Shown: positions 46,853 to 59,576, counted from the stretch's first letter. The stretch: DNA of 64,000 bases from Brachionus manjavacas (GCA_019054805.1 JAHQIY010000005.1:1099501-1163500); one strand, 5' to 3'. Notes: generated by a model not told the origin, from the sequence alone. Program-made: numbers and translations.

Positions 46853-47364
46853 AAAATAAAACGATGACTTGGGCGTTAATTTAGGACTTTTAAACAACTC
46901 TGCTTTTTTTCACATTACTTTATTTGCCGATATAAAAAAATGAAGTGTGAAATGCAAATTTTCAATTTTTAATTTTTTTTTAAATAAATGTGAAATGTAA
47001 AATTACCTTTAAAGTTTAGACTTTAAATTTTTTTTAAAAAAAGCTCTACACTTGCTTGGCTTCCATAATAACCACCTGGGACGGCAAAAATATCATTTTT
47101 CCTTGTTGAGAATTAGGCAAAAATTTTCGTTATCTTCCGTTCCTGGATAATTACTCTACATGATAAAACAGGAAAAGTTATTTGATTAATTTATAAAACT
47201 GGAGAAAAAATTGAGATCCCGGAACATCGATTCATCAAGATTAAGACAATTTATTATTTTTAAAATTATTTAAGAATTTTATAGTCATAATATTCATCGT
47301 GAAAAAAAATAGTCCGAACTTGGACCTGACTTGAGACTTGTGACTTTTAAACAACTCTGAAAAA
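46488..47364. mobile_element. Inverted-repeat element with AGTCCGxACTTGGAC arms of about 60 bp
   Basis: The left arm 46488-46548 (CAGAGTTGTTTAAAAGTC, TCTCAAGTCAAGTCCAAGTG, CGGACTATTTTTT) is mirrored at 47303-47364 with few mismatches. A further partial relative (GACTTGTGACTTTAAACAA) is seen near 43795. No coding sequence inside. Confidence 0.6.
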
Positions 47365-47545
47365 ATCAACACAGAATTTAATTAACAGTCTTATTTAATT
47401 TTCAATCTATGATTCCTCTTGATCTAATCTTATCAATAAACAGCACTTTATAACTACTACTATCATTCAAAATGAATCAATAAAAAATTTAGAAAATGAA
47501 AATTTCACAAAGACCACGATGAAATATAAAAAATTTTGATGAATT

Positions 47546-49479
47546 AAATAATAAAACCATTCTGTTCGAAGGATATTAGTATTTAATATTTTCTTAACAT
47601 GTCAAAATGACTTCTTTGTTCCTTCTATTTATGTAATTGTTACTTTATCTAAATTGAGTTATAGATGCTTAAGATTAAGGTATGACCATCAATTGATGGA
47701 CTGACAAAAAAGACTAAATCTACTCACAAAAAAACTACATATGATGACAAATAAATTAATTGACTGATAAAATAATTGACAAAAATACTTTTTTGACTAA
47801 TTAATTATTTGTACAACAAATTAATGATTTTGAGGTGACAATAAAAATCAAAATTTTGAATTATGGCACCAAAATCGGAAGGAAGTTCCAGACGAATATG
47901 ACAAATTGTTTAGTCCAAATCTCATCAACAAGCTAGAGCCAACTATGAGACAACGTTTCAATTCAAGTTCATTCCTTACAATCATTGAGAATGACATTAT
48001 TAGATAGCTTAATTAGAACTAAAATAAAATAAAAATAAAACCTATTTGTCAGTGCAAAATTATTAAATAGTCATCTCAAAATATATATTTGTTAGTCGTT
48101 CAGTTTTTTATGTCAGCTAAAATAAATTAAATTAGTCACCACCTTTAGTTATTTTTGTCATATAAAAAAAATTAAATTTGTCACCCCCAAAAAATTTAAG
48201 CCATTTAAAATAGACTCAATTAAGCATTTATTAGGGTGGCCCAATGTTTTGACTTCTAAGCTCACTTTTTATTTTAATTCCTTTCTTCTAATGTTCTTTC
48301 TTCAAAGTAAATTTTTTAAGATTTTTAATAATTTAATCATCTAATTCAAACTAAAATGCTACATATTAAGATATTATTAAGTTTTTAATTAACTAAAAAA
48401 CGATCATAGCACTTGCTTAGAATTATGAATTTTAGCATCTTAAAACTCGATTTTTTGAGTTGGCTGACCAACAAGCTGAAAGAAAACTGAACAGTTCTGT
48501 TCCATTAGTTAACAGAGCAGTAGATGAATGTCAACTTTAGGATTAAATATTAAATTTTTTTTGTTTTAATAGCTTACTTGAATTCATTAAATTAATTTTC
48601 AATCTGAATGAATTATTATTTAAACTTAGTTGAATTCAAAAAATTTAAGACTAAAAAAGCAGATTTTTGGTCAATAAAACAATCAATAAAACTGTCAGAG
48701 TACTATTTTAAATGGGAAAAAAATATTCTAAAAAAGTCATATATCTTAAATATTAAGGTGCCCAAATTAAAAGTGATAAAACATTTATAACAAAATTTCA
48801 TTACTTTTGATCCAGAATTGAAATTGTATGCAAATATTAAAAATTTCTAAATTTAATCAAATTAATTTATAGTAAAATAAGGACAGTTTCAACGAAAATG
48901 AGAACTATCAGTTGCCAAAGTCAAATTTGTCCTTTACTTTGTGTCTTTTGCTCCAGTTGACAAAAAATCGAGTTAAAATCTTTAAATTAGTTTAAGTTAT
49001 CAATCTTTTTTTAATTAAATTCATCGAGTACCCGACTCCTTTGTGTGATTGCTACCTTACTTTTCTTCCTTTTTTGCTGAATTCCCAAATATTTAGACAA
49101 GTACAACATGTCACTCTTTAATTCAATTCATTTATTTTAATTTTCTTCTTTTATTTCTTCTATTATTTTGATTATCTTCTGATTTTTTATTTTATCATAT
49201 TTTTACTTTACTTTTTATTTAATCAGAGGGAGCTTTAGCTTTAGATAAACAAATAAATTTTAAAAAACAACAAACAATCAAGGTGAATAATCTGAGTATC
49301 CATACAGACCAAGATGATTTTAAATAAGCAAGAACAGTCGTTAAATGGCGGACACAAATTATTTTTACCTTAGGAGATCTAATGGTTTTAATGTTGTTCT
49401 CAATATTTAAAAGATTAAACAGCTAAATGATTATCAAAAATAATTCCAATAGCCAAAAAATTTTAAAAAGAAATCTTAA
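47546..49479. other. Non-coding stretch, possible MITE at 47690-48200
   Basis: Between about 47690 and 48200 several TGACAAAA/TGACAAATAA-type motifs on the left face TTTGTCA/ATTTGTCACC motifs on the right, suggesting another small element. A 60-codon ORF at 48608-48790 has no recognised features. Nothing else seen. Confidence 0.35.
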
Positions 49480-50000
49480 TAAATTGGCAATTAAACTATA
49501 CGATATTAAAAGCATTGGATAAATTAATAGAGAATACTAATTAGGAAGACATAGAATGCTAAACACTAAATTTAAAAAAAAATCATACCCTTAATTTTTC
49601 TGTATTGACTTACAAAAACATGGAGTGTGGAAAAATTTTTAAATTTTAATTTTTTTTTAAATAAAAGTAGGAGGTAAAATTACCTTAACAAACAAAATAT
49701 TACAAAAAATAAACATATAATTTAATCAACAGTTTTCATTTTATTTTTAATCGATGATTTCTCTCACAAAGTTCAACATTATCAGCTAACAGCACTTTAC
49801 ATTTTTAACTCCTTCTATCATTCAAAATATAATAATTAAAACAAAATTTTTTTTGAGAACGAAAATTTTTAAAAAGACCAAAATGAAATATAAAAATATT
49901 TATATTATTGTTCCAGGGTTACGCCAGGCTAGTTTATTTAAAAAAAACATATACAAAGAATTTAACAATTCAGATATTAATAAATTTTAAGTTGAAAAAA
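49480..50000. repeat. Dispersed 0.5 kb repeat, copy 2
   Basis: Nearly identical to 42994-43519 in the Pellino intron, about 6.5 kb away and in the same orientation, with only a few substitutions and indels (for example CTTTGG versus CATTGG and an AAAAATATAA/AAAAACATA change near the end). Such high identity in non-coding AT-rich DNA implies recent transposition or duplication. Confidence 0.85.
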
Positions 50001-53000
50001 TAAAAATGCACTAAAGTCTATCTTCGATGCTTGGAAAATAAAATTATAAATTCAAATTCATTCAAAAATTTTGTAAAGCAAATTTTTATTTTTGAATCGA
50101 TTTATCATTTAAAATAAAAAAAATTTAAATTTTTACTTAATGAGACTGATTTAATTAAAAGAGTTTCTCAAAAAAATCGTTTTTGTTAATGAAAGTGATT
50201 ATCCACCTATTTGAATTTTACATCACCATCTTTAAAAACTTGCTAGCTGCGATAGCATCTAAAAATTTTTTTTTCTTAATTTTAAGAATGAGACTATGTC
50301 AATTTTTTTACTAGAGGCCAAATTTTTACTAAAAATTACCTGAACACATCTGACGTCAAGTAAGTCGAAAATAGTCTTGTTTTTTACAAAATTTTTGGCC
50401 TATGTTCAAATAAAATCGATATTTTACGCGATTAATAAACGACGACCATTTGTAGAGAAAAAATTTTGCTCGGTGTCTACGGTTCGAAACAGATCGTTTC
50501 GTACACCATGTTAAATCTAATCTAAAATTAAATATTTATTTGGTCTTTGTGAGCAGCACTAAGCTCATTTGAGTTACATTTTTATTTTCCGAATTATTTA
50601 TTGCTACGAGAAAAAATATTTAATTTTGAAAATAATTTTTCGTTCTTATGCCAACAAGAAAATAATTCATAAAAAAGTTCGCTATAATTTTTTTAGAGCT
50701 AATTTTAGACGCTTCTAAATTACTATTGCGTTTTTTGTCTCTCAAAACACTGCGATTGATAACGAAGTGAACTCCAGACACAGCTCAATTTCTAACTATG
50801 ATTAATAGGGAATTTCTTAAATGAAATTTATTTTTTCTTGAATCGAAAAATTCAAATTTTCTCAAATAAGAAAATATTAAAAAGAATTTAAGACTATAAT
50901 TTCAAAGTTTTGGTTTGAATTATGCTTGACCAAACCTTGTATACTTGCTTTTGAATAAGTTTTGATTCTTTATTGAATTTTCGATGAAAAATTCTAAATA
51001 AAATTATTGATTCAAAAATTTACTAGTTTAATAATTTTAATTTAAAATTTTTTAATTTAAAAAAATGTTTTTCAAATACATCTTGGATAAAAAATTTACT
51101 TAATTAAAATTTTTTTTTAATTTCCTTAAATGTTCTTTGCAAATTCAAATTTTAAAATTTCAAATAAAACTAACAGAAAAAAATTTTAATATTATAAAAA
51201 AATTAACTTCTAAATTACTTGCTTTTTGTTTACTTTTGAGCCTTATTTCCTCCAAAAAATACAAAAAAATAATTTATTAATCAAAACACGACTAGTTTGA
51301 ACTGATTTAAAAATTTTTTTTTAAATTTTATTAAATGAAGCAAATATTTTTAAAACTTTTCTTAGCACCTCTAATCTAAGAATCTTCTTAAAACAGTATT
51401 AAAATATCTTCTTTAGATTAGTTATGCGGTGTGTACCAAACTTGTTTACCAAAATAAATAATGCACTTAGTGTCTAACAAACAAACGATAAAAAAACTTA
51501 TTTAATAGTCCTAGCAACAAATAATAATTAAAATGTGCTCATTAAATATCTTAAATTTTGATAAGTGATTCAAGCTAAAGAGTAAACAACTGTCCTTTTA
51601 TGTTAGTTAAAAAAATTTAATTGTTCTATTCAGTTATATGTAAACACCAAATTTTAATAAAACAGAATTATTTGACTCAAGGCTTAAATTTTAAAAGATG
51701 AATTTTTAAAACGTGATTTATTGTTAGCGAAAATGACTTTTATTTTAAGACAAAATTCTTATTTAAATTATGAAAATTCTATTCCTATCCAAAAAAGATA
51801 CGCAATACAATTTTCGACTAAGCTATTTATTTTTAATTACTGAATACTGATTGCCAAAACGAAATCGTAAAAATTTTAAATATTCTTTTTCTGAAAATTT
51901 TGTCCAAATATCGATTGATGAATTTGAGAGTTTTGTTTTTTTTTTCAAAAATCGTAATAATTATGTTCTTAACCTGACTATTTATCAAGAGGTAATTTTT
52001 TATTTTCTAGTAGAACAATCAAAGTGAAAAAAGGCGAGAAAACTTTTGGTTTCATTTTTTAGATGATTATGGTATTATAAATTGGTTACCATCAACTTGT
52101 ATTTTTAGACCAAGTATTTTTAGCTCGAGCTACATAAATGACAAAAATTGGGCCATCTAAAAGTATTCAATGTCTAGGATAAGCACGGCTATATCTAGCA
52201 TGTGACATGCTTTTGTTTACTGGGTCAGAAATGACAAAAAAAGAAGCCACAATTGAATTTATTTGAATACAATTTTGCCTATTCAATTTAGAAAGTTGAA
52301 CCAAGAAACACAAAATTGCTAAAACAAATTAAAGGCAAACAATCGAGGCTAAAATTATTTTAGTCTAATTTTAGTTATTTAATAAGCGAAAGATAATACC
52401 TTGCCTAAGGAAAGTTGTAGCTAATTTACGACTTACAATAAATTTAGTTTGTTGTGTATTATTAGATAATTAAAAATTTTGTTTAAATTTAGATTAACCT
52501 AAGTAACAGACTCTAAAGCCTTAGATAAGACTCCAAATCTTAATTGACTAACATCTAGTTTATAGTGGTTTGGGTGAATTTTTTAGGCCTACATATTTTG
52601 CATTTTCATTTTATTGACATCATTAGAAAAAAATTTAAATATTTATTTAAAATTTTTTTTTTAATTTGTACTCGTTCCCTCAACTGCCAATTATCAACTT
52701 TTTCTGACAAGAAATTGACCTAAAAATAAAAACAATTTTTTTTCATTAAATAAAATTTATTTTGCATTTAATTTTTGAAAAGCAAGCATTTGAAAAAATT
52801 AATTTGTCAACTTTTTCCCACTCGATTAAAATGAAAATATGCCACTCTTCATTTGGTCTTTTCAATAGTTTAGCATTCAGCTATTTAATGAGCGAATAAA
52901 TTTTAATCTTGTAAAAATAAAAAAGTCTTTTCAAGTTTCGTGCTAAAAAAACGCTCAAAATATGATCAAAATAATGTTGTAGACTAAAAAAATTCAAACA

Positions 53001-53329
53001 AAAAAGATACTTTATTTGAATTGCGCAAAATTATATTATGAAATAGGGCAAGCAATGAAAAAAAATAATTTATTTGTTTTTTTATTCTACACTTCTACAC
53101 AAGGCTTATCTAAAACGAATACTAATTAAGGAGGAAAAAGCAATAAAAAAATTCATCATAAATATTGCGTAATAAAATGGGAAATAGATGATTTCAATTT
53201 TTATTCATCAGTTCTTCTAGAATTTAGTGGGTAATTTTCAAAAATCAGCTTAAACTAAAATCAATCAAATTATTAATAAATCAGAAATAATGCAGAAAGA
53301 ATGATCTATGTCCAATAACTCCTTTTTTT
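50001..53329. other. Long non-coding AT-rich stretch
   Basis: About 3.3 kb without recognised coding sequence on either strand. A short palindromic patch near 50460-50502 (GGTGTCTACGGTTCGAAACA against GATCGTTTCGTACACC) could form a hairpin. Otherwise low-complexity A/T. Confidence 0.4.
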
Positions 53330-53815
53330 CAATTTAAACTTTCTATTTTAGAAATTTCAGCAATTTTTTGCTGAGCTTGATTTTTCAATTTTACTATTTT
53401 ACTATTTAATTTTGTTTAGAAAATTCTCAAAGAGTTCATTAATCCTATTTAACTATTATCTAAAGAAGTAATATTAATATGATTTTAGAAAAGTAAAGTA
53501 AAATAAAGACTTAATTACTAAAAAGACTCAAGCTTCTGCTCATCCGAAACACAAACCAGGGCTTCGCCCCGGACCCCTTTGACGTTGAACATTGAACCTG
53601 CTTTTATTTTAGATGAGTTTCGACTAGAAATTATTTATTTTAGGAAATTTTCTAAAATAGTAAAAAAGTAAAACAGAATTGGTTAAAAAAGTAAAAAAGT
53701 AAAATTAATCTAAGATAAAATTTTACTAAAACAGTAAAAGAGCAAAATTGAATTGATTAAGCAAATTTCTTAAATAGTAAAATAGTAAAATAGTAATTTT
53801 TTTTTCAACTGGACA
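53330..53815. mobile_element. Non-autonomous element with AGTAAAAT arrays and a GC-rich hairpin
   Basis: The left part (53380-53415) carries ACTATTTTACTATTT repeats; the right part (53650-53800) carries the mirror TAGTAAAATAGTAAAATAGT. In the middle, at 53556-53577, is CCAGGGCTTCGCCCCGGACC, almost identical to the hairpin in the hAT-like elements at 22852 and 59399. The layout matches those elements although the end repeats differ. Confidence 0.55.
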
Positions 53816-54503
53816 TATATCGAAAGAATATTTATTTGATAAGTATTTTTTGTTAGAAACTAGTTTAGAACCAAAAATAAATAAAATAAAATAAAATAAT
53901 CTTAATTTAAAATGGGCTTTACTTTTTGAATTATCTTCAATTTTAAATTAGAATACACAATTCTCAATATAAATCTAGAAAAACTGCTTCTATTAATCTG
54001 TTTTCTTAATTTTAAAATTGATCTAATTTAATAATTAAATTTAATATTAATATTAAATTTTTTCTTGAGGCGCTTTGAATAAATTTAAACTTTTAAAGTT
54101 GAAAATAAATTTGGTAAATTTAAGTTGAATTTAAGTTCGTGTATAAGCTGAATTTGGTTTTACCAAATTTTTTTTTACCTTATAAAACTTTATTCTTATT
54201 CATAGCATCTTCTGAACAAATTTAGTTATTCTTAAATTTATCTATAATTCTGAAAAACACTCCTGTAATATAAAAATGTCACTGGTTTGACTCACTTGAT
54301 AAGTAACTTGAAGTGTTCCTAACACATCTTAAATAGAAATTTTATTATCATAAATATTTTTTACAAAAACAAATTTGGATTATTCATGCATCATTTTAAA
54401 AAGTAGATATTAAGAAAAATATGGGAATCATTATTTTTTTGATATAAGTGCATCGTTAAGTTTAGTTCTTTGATCTACTTAGATAAAAATTAATTTTGTA
54501 ATT
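53816..54503. other. Non-coding stretch
   Basis: AT-rich, no supported feature. Confidence 0.35.
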
Positions 54504-54665
54504 AGTGTTGGGATCCGTACAAGCGGCCACTTAACCGGCCAAAATTTTTAGAAACCGTGACCGTGTCCGCATTAGCCGGCCAACTTTTTGGCGGGCGGCC
54601 GTTTGGCCGGCCAGCTTGGCGGCCTAATTTTTAGGCCGCCAAAATAAACGGCCAAAAATATACGG
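54504..54665. mobile_element. GC-rich terminal region of a probable hAT-type element
   Basis: It starts AGTGTTGGGATCCGTACAAG (preceded by T) and then contains about ten GGCC-centred motifs on both strands (GCCGGCC, GGCCGTTT, GGCCGCC) within 160 bp, a striking island in AT-rich DNA. The start resembles hAT termini and the analogous end at 37351. Subterminal short motif arrays are normal transposase-binding sites in hAT elements. The right end was not found. Confidence 0.45.
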
Positions 54666-55129
54666 TCTGGTGATAAGATATTAGAAAATAAAAATTTAAG
54701 AAAATTTAGTATGTTTATTAATTAAAAAAAAAAAGTTTTTTAATAAAAAAAAATAAATTTTAAAAATTAAAAATTAAAAAATTTTATTCGAAGTTAAAAA
54801 TAATTTTAAAAACAAAAAAAAATTATTAAAATTTAAATGAAAATTTAACTAAATTTAAAGAATCGTGCATCCCGATATTTCAATCGCGTTTTTTTTATCT
54901 AAAGAAATATTATAAAAAAAGTAATTCATGTATTTATATTATTTTAAATTAAACATTGTAAATAAAAATTTTATTTTCTAATTCAATTTTTAAAATTAAA
55001 AATTAAGTTAATTTTCTTTTAAGGAGAAAGCAACGACCAAATTCCAATAACGACCTACACGCACTTAGTATCACCTGGGCCATGCAACCAATAACTTTTT
55101 TTTTAAATTAATTTTATTATTTTTTAAAA

Positions 55130-55235
55130 AGATGTCATCTAACAACATCAAACAAACACCAACTACAACCAACAACCAACAACTACTACCACCAACTACT
55201 AACAACAACTCCAAACAATCAACAATATTTTTTTA
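55130..55235. repeat. AAC/ACT-rich low-complexity tract
   Basis: A purine/pyrimidine-skewed run made of CAA, ACC and ACT units (CCAACTACAACCAACAACCA and similar), about 100 bp, with no TG or GG. A decayed trinucleotide microsatellite. Confidence 0.7.
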
Positions 55236-55439
55236 AATAAAATTTTTACTTTTTTTTCTTTTTTTTTGAATAAAAATTTTTTGAGTATATTTTTTTCACC
55301 TTGATTTTAAAAGATTTTCCCCCCTCCCTCCATTAAACTTGATGTTCCAGGTATAAAAAACTATTTTCTCTTTAAATATTGATCTAATGTCTTAAAAATT
55401 TTAAAATTAGAAAATTATTTAATTTTTTTTAAAAAATAG

Positions 55440-55910
55440 CGGGTATCTAACCTTCATCTTTTGGATTAGATGATCATCACGGTTACCATTTCGCTATGGC
55501 TTCTTACATTAACCTACTGTTTTATTATTAATAGAAATAAATTTCTTAAATCAAGAACTGGTGTCTTTTAAAAACGTCATTTTTGTAATTGCTACCAGTA
55601 CTTTAAGACTTTTGCCTTTCTTTTAAGAGTCAGAGGGGTTGGTTTGGATACCACTCACCCGGGTCGAAGCGGTCTTTTCGATTAGACCCTCACGAGTTGA
55701 GTCAGTGAGGCTATGTTGTCATGGAAACGGATAGCTAATGATGCTGGCGATGACCTCTGCCAATCTTCCACAGTGTATTTCATAGTTAGTATGAATACAA
55801 TAGCTGTGGTGGCCATAAAAGATTCGGTAAAGTGTTCTTTAAACGTTTGAGCCTAAAAATGGGTTCCCGTGGGACGGAATACCTTGATAAATAAATTAAA
55901 GCTGCAGGAT
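55440..55910. mobile_element. GC-richer retroelement 3' end or SINE-like unit
   Basis: This block is much richer in GC than its flanks and non-coding. It starts with a long hairpin (ATAGCG..CGCTAT, TAACC..GGTTA, CATCT..AGATG; 55437-55498). It contains a pol III B-box-like GGGTCGAAGC at about 55671. It ends GGTTCCCGTGGGACGGAATA followed by CCTTGATAAATAAATTAAA, resembling a non-LTR element tail with a short A-rich repeat. A non-LTR 3' UTR or a SINE are both possible; no tRNA gene is supported. Confidence 0.4.
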
Positions 55911-56884
55911 GCCTATTTTACTTAACTAGATCTATTTATCGTGCTACAGGCATTCTTATAATGTGCTATGTATCGGATAGCATGAAACAAAGTAAATAGA
56001 TTTTAAAAATGAGATCGGGCATCGGGATGAGCGCAGCATGGAAAGAATTTTTTAATCGATTTGTATGGAATGGACTGGAATGGATGACTGGATTTGAAAT
56101 GGATAGAATTATGTTTGGATATTGGAGTGGACATTCGGACATCAATCAAATGATCAATCATTTTTACCATTTTTTTTCCTTTTCCTCTTATTAAGTAGGC
56201 TTAAGTTTTGTTAAGAAGTTGAATTTTAATTTATATAAAAAAGCTTGCACATTTATAAATCGGACTTAATACGCGCAGTCCGGTACCCGTTAGGATTTTC
56301 TGGCCGTATAATGGACTATACTATTCATTTTCTATAGTCACGCAAGCTTTCACATCTTTGTAATCTTCTTTTAAGGTATCGTTCATTACAAACAATTTAT
56401 TCTTATTCGTATCGAGCATCTATTAAACAAGCAATCAACCGGTTATTCAACTTACTATTTAAACATTTAATTTTTCACAATTTCTACTAAATTTTTAAAT
56501 ATAAAATTTTCTTGCATTTTGTTTAAATTAAAATTTTTTTTTTTAATAAAATTTATAATCAATCATTTTTTTTAAAAAACTTATTTAATCTAATTATTAT
56601 AAATATTTTGTTAATATTTTACTTTTTTTTTTTTAAATACTTTATTTATTAATTTATAGTCAAATTAATTTTAAAAAAAACTTGTTAGTAACTCTAATTA
56701 ACTTATGTATTAATAACATTCTATAATTAATTAAATTTAAGAATACCTAAACTAGGCCTTAATTTGCCTAATAATTTGTTAATGACTCAAATTTTTTTAA
56801 AAATTCTTTAAATATTTGATTAATGCTCCAATTAGATATTTTTTTTAGAAATATTTCACTTTCCACAAAAAAAAAAAAACGAAA
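55911..56884. other. Non-coding stretch before the hAT relic
   Basis: Includes a TGGAATGGA-type low-complexity run (56060-56110). No gene supported; may include 5' sequence of the hAT element. Confidence 0.35.
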
Positions 56885-58960
56885 ATGTCAGCTCAGAAGA
56901 TTCCCTTAACAGAATCATTCTCTTCAATTCATATTCAAAAGAAACAAAGAACGGAAAATTCAGAGCCAGGTTCTAGTGGACAATTAGATAATTATGAGGA
57001 CCCAAGCTTATTTGTTGAGCAAATTCATAATTTGTCTTTTCACGAAAGGATCACTTCAGATACAGAAACCCCAGAATTATCCGAATATGAAAATGATGAA
57101 GAATCCAGTCGTAGAAACAAAACATCGAAATGCTGGGAGTTTTTTCAAATTAAAAAGTTAAAAAAAAACTTCCGTACATTTATTCCCTAACCGAATTGTC
57201 AAATGCATGGTAAATACAAATAATGAAATTTGTTATTTTCAGATTTCTCATGACGACAATTCAACTTCCAAAATGTTTCGACATTTGGAACAAAAACATG
57301 ATATCAAAATGAATAACAAATTTGAAACTGATGAAAGAGAAAAAGATCCGTTTTATTCACTCTTGATGTTTATCATTGCTGCAAGTCTTCCCTTTCGGTG
57401 TGTTGAGAATAAATTTTTCAAGCTATTCTGTCATTTTTTAAATCCGAATTTTAAACTTCCTACACGAAAGGACCTTTACGAATTAGCAAGCATTTATTAT
57501 GAAAAAGAAAAAAATCGACTATATCAAGACTAGGAGAAAAGTGTGAGCCTTACAACCGTCTGCTGGACATCTGTTCAAAACTTCTCATATACAAGTTTAA
57601 CAGCTCATTTTTTTAACGATAAACTTAACTTAAAGTCTACGCTTTTGGCTGTTCGACATACTTTAGGTGGTCATACAGCAAGAAATCTCTCCGACAACAT
57701 CACTTGTATTCTCGATGAATTTTCAATTTATCGAAAATCCAAATTTATTACAAGTGACAATGTGAGTACCATGCTTTAAATGTCAAAAAATCTAGGTTTG
57801 GAAAGGATTCCATGTTTTGCTCATTTATTAAATTTGATTGCTACCGATTGCTTGAAAACGATTAAACAAACAATAATACAAATTGAAGATTATTGTCAAT
57901 CAGAAAACCCGTTTATAACAATTCAGGAAATAGAAGCTACTGATAAGCAAAATCTTGATAATACTTCTCGTCAAAAAAAACATTAAAATATTGATCAATT
58001 TTCAATATTCAGTCAAACTTTGGAGAAATGTAGCTCAATAGCTTCATATTATAATCATTCAACAATGATGAAAGAAGAATTGATGAAAAAACAAACTGAA
58101 ATAAGTGAAAAAAAATTTTCAATTGTCCAACAAGTAGTTGAATAGTACATTTTTAATGGCTGAAACTGTTATCAGGAATAAAGAATTGCTGAATCCAATT
58201 TTATCCAAAAATCAAAAACATAAAAATCTGCAGCTAAAATCCAATGAAATTTAAATTCTCGAAAATGCGATGTTGGCTTTTCAAACCTTCTAAATTATTA
58301 CCGAAGATATTTCTACCGAATATTCTGCAACTCCCTAAGTCTTATTATACCAGCAATCACAACGTTAATTAAAACTTGTTAAATTAATGTTGATGACAAA
58401 CATTTTTCAGTAGGATTCATAAAATTAATAAAAATATACATAGATTTCTATACTGACAAATACGAAATTTTTAAAAACGAGGACCTAGTCCTTGCAGCAT
58501 TCTTGAACCAACGATACAAAAAATTTTAAAGTTCAACAGAAACGCAAAGAAATGAATTTATCGAAAAGGCTGAAAGGCAAATCAGAGATTCAATTTCAGA
58601 TTTCAGAGTTGTAATCAAAGTTCCAATAATTTTTATAATTTTTCAATTTAAGACAGTGAAATGGAAAGCTTTGATCGACTGTAAGAAAGGGGGTGCCATT
58701 TCATCATCCTGAATTAATGGTATTTTTTATTCAAATTTTACACTGGTTTCAAAAATTCAGCAACAGCCGTGTACTGCACTCACAATCCTGACGAAGTGGC
58801 TTCAGAGGTTAAACAAAAAATCATTGGTTGATTCAATTTTTTTCCTAATTAAGCTTAATATTTTTATTTTGATAGCGGGTTCAATTGTTCTCCCACCCTT
58901 CGATATATGACAAAAAAACATATGTTTTCTACAATAAGATCCTACTGAAAAGAGGATTTG
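56885..58960 (+). pseudogene. hAT-superfamily transposase with BED finger, decayed
   Basis: ATG at 56885 opens an acidic/Ser-rich N-terminus and a BED zinc finger: CWEFFQIKK, then after a +1 shift in an A run (about 57166-57172) CMVNTNNEIC and MFRHLEQKHD. Next come the hAT core blocks EKDPFYSLLMFIIAASLPF, after a stop TTVCWTSVQNFSYTSLTAHF, HTLGGHTARNLSDNI and ITSDNVS, after a further stop RIPCFAHLLNLIA. Broken pieces downstream (DLVLAAFLNQRYKKF near 58485) match the C-terminal dimerisation region. Multiple stops and shifts show a dead copy. It may be the source family of the small hAT-like elements in this window. Confidence 0.8.
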
Positions 58961-59259
58961 TTTTTCAAAAGAAAGTAATATTTTAAATTTTTTTTAAATA
59001 TTTTTTAAAAATATTTGCTTTTTCGAACAGAATTTAGTTTGGTCAGGATCGATTCTGAACCTGGAATGGAAATCGGAATGCAAGAAGGTAATATAAAATA
59101 ATTTTGACTCTACAATTAAATTATTTTCAAAATTTTAAGCTATCGAAAGTTCGAATGAATATTTACCCTGCGAAAACTTGCAAGAGGAAGAAACTTGTTC
59201 ACATGTGGACACAAAAAAGAACAAAGGTATTTTTTTAATAATAAATTCCTTAATTTTCC

Positions 59260-59571
59260 GCACTGTCCCTTTTTGAACTTTTTGTCCTTTTTTTTCTTAG
59301 TGTTAAATAAAAATAAATTTTAATTAAACAATATCTTAAATATCAATTTTAACTTTAACTAATATTTTTCTTACTTCCAGCATATCCGAATCCCATAACC
59401 AGGGCTTCGCCCCGGACCCCGTTTAAGTTTTAATATAATGATTAAAATTACCATTTATTACAAAAAGTACAAAAAAGAACAGGGCCACATAAAATAATAT
59501 TCTGAAAAAGTACAAAAAGTATAGAAAGGAAAACGTTTTTTTAAGAGTTTGATCTCATTGTCTATCCATGC
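59260..59571. mobile_element. hAT-like element right end with GC-rich hairpin
   Basis: Homologous to most of 22579-22998: CACTGTCCCTTTTTGAACTT, AACTAATATTTTTCTTAC, the hairpin CCAGGGCTTCGCCCCGGACC (59399-59418), mirrored GTACAAAAAGTATAGAAAGG, and the terminus CTCATTGTCTATCCATG ending at 59571. The matching left terminus is missing. It is either the 3' end of the hAT relic just upstream or a truncated small copy. Confidence 0.65.
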
Positions 59572-59576
59572 CTAAA

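Noticed and set aside
55130-55235. Possible CRISPR-like or satellite array
   Set aside because: No regular unit length; simply CAA/ACT-rich low complexity, and the genome is eukaryotic.
55437-55498. Possible tRNA gene
   Set aside because: The sequence folds as one long hairpin and not a cloverleaf, the putative anticodon loop has the wrong size, and there is no proper T-arm (GGTTCGA).
56009-56194. 61-codon ORF with many Trp and Met residues
   Set aside because: Composition follows a TGGAATGGA-type low-complexity run; no similarity or splice context.
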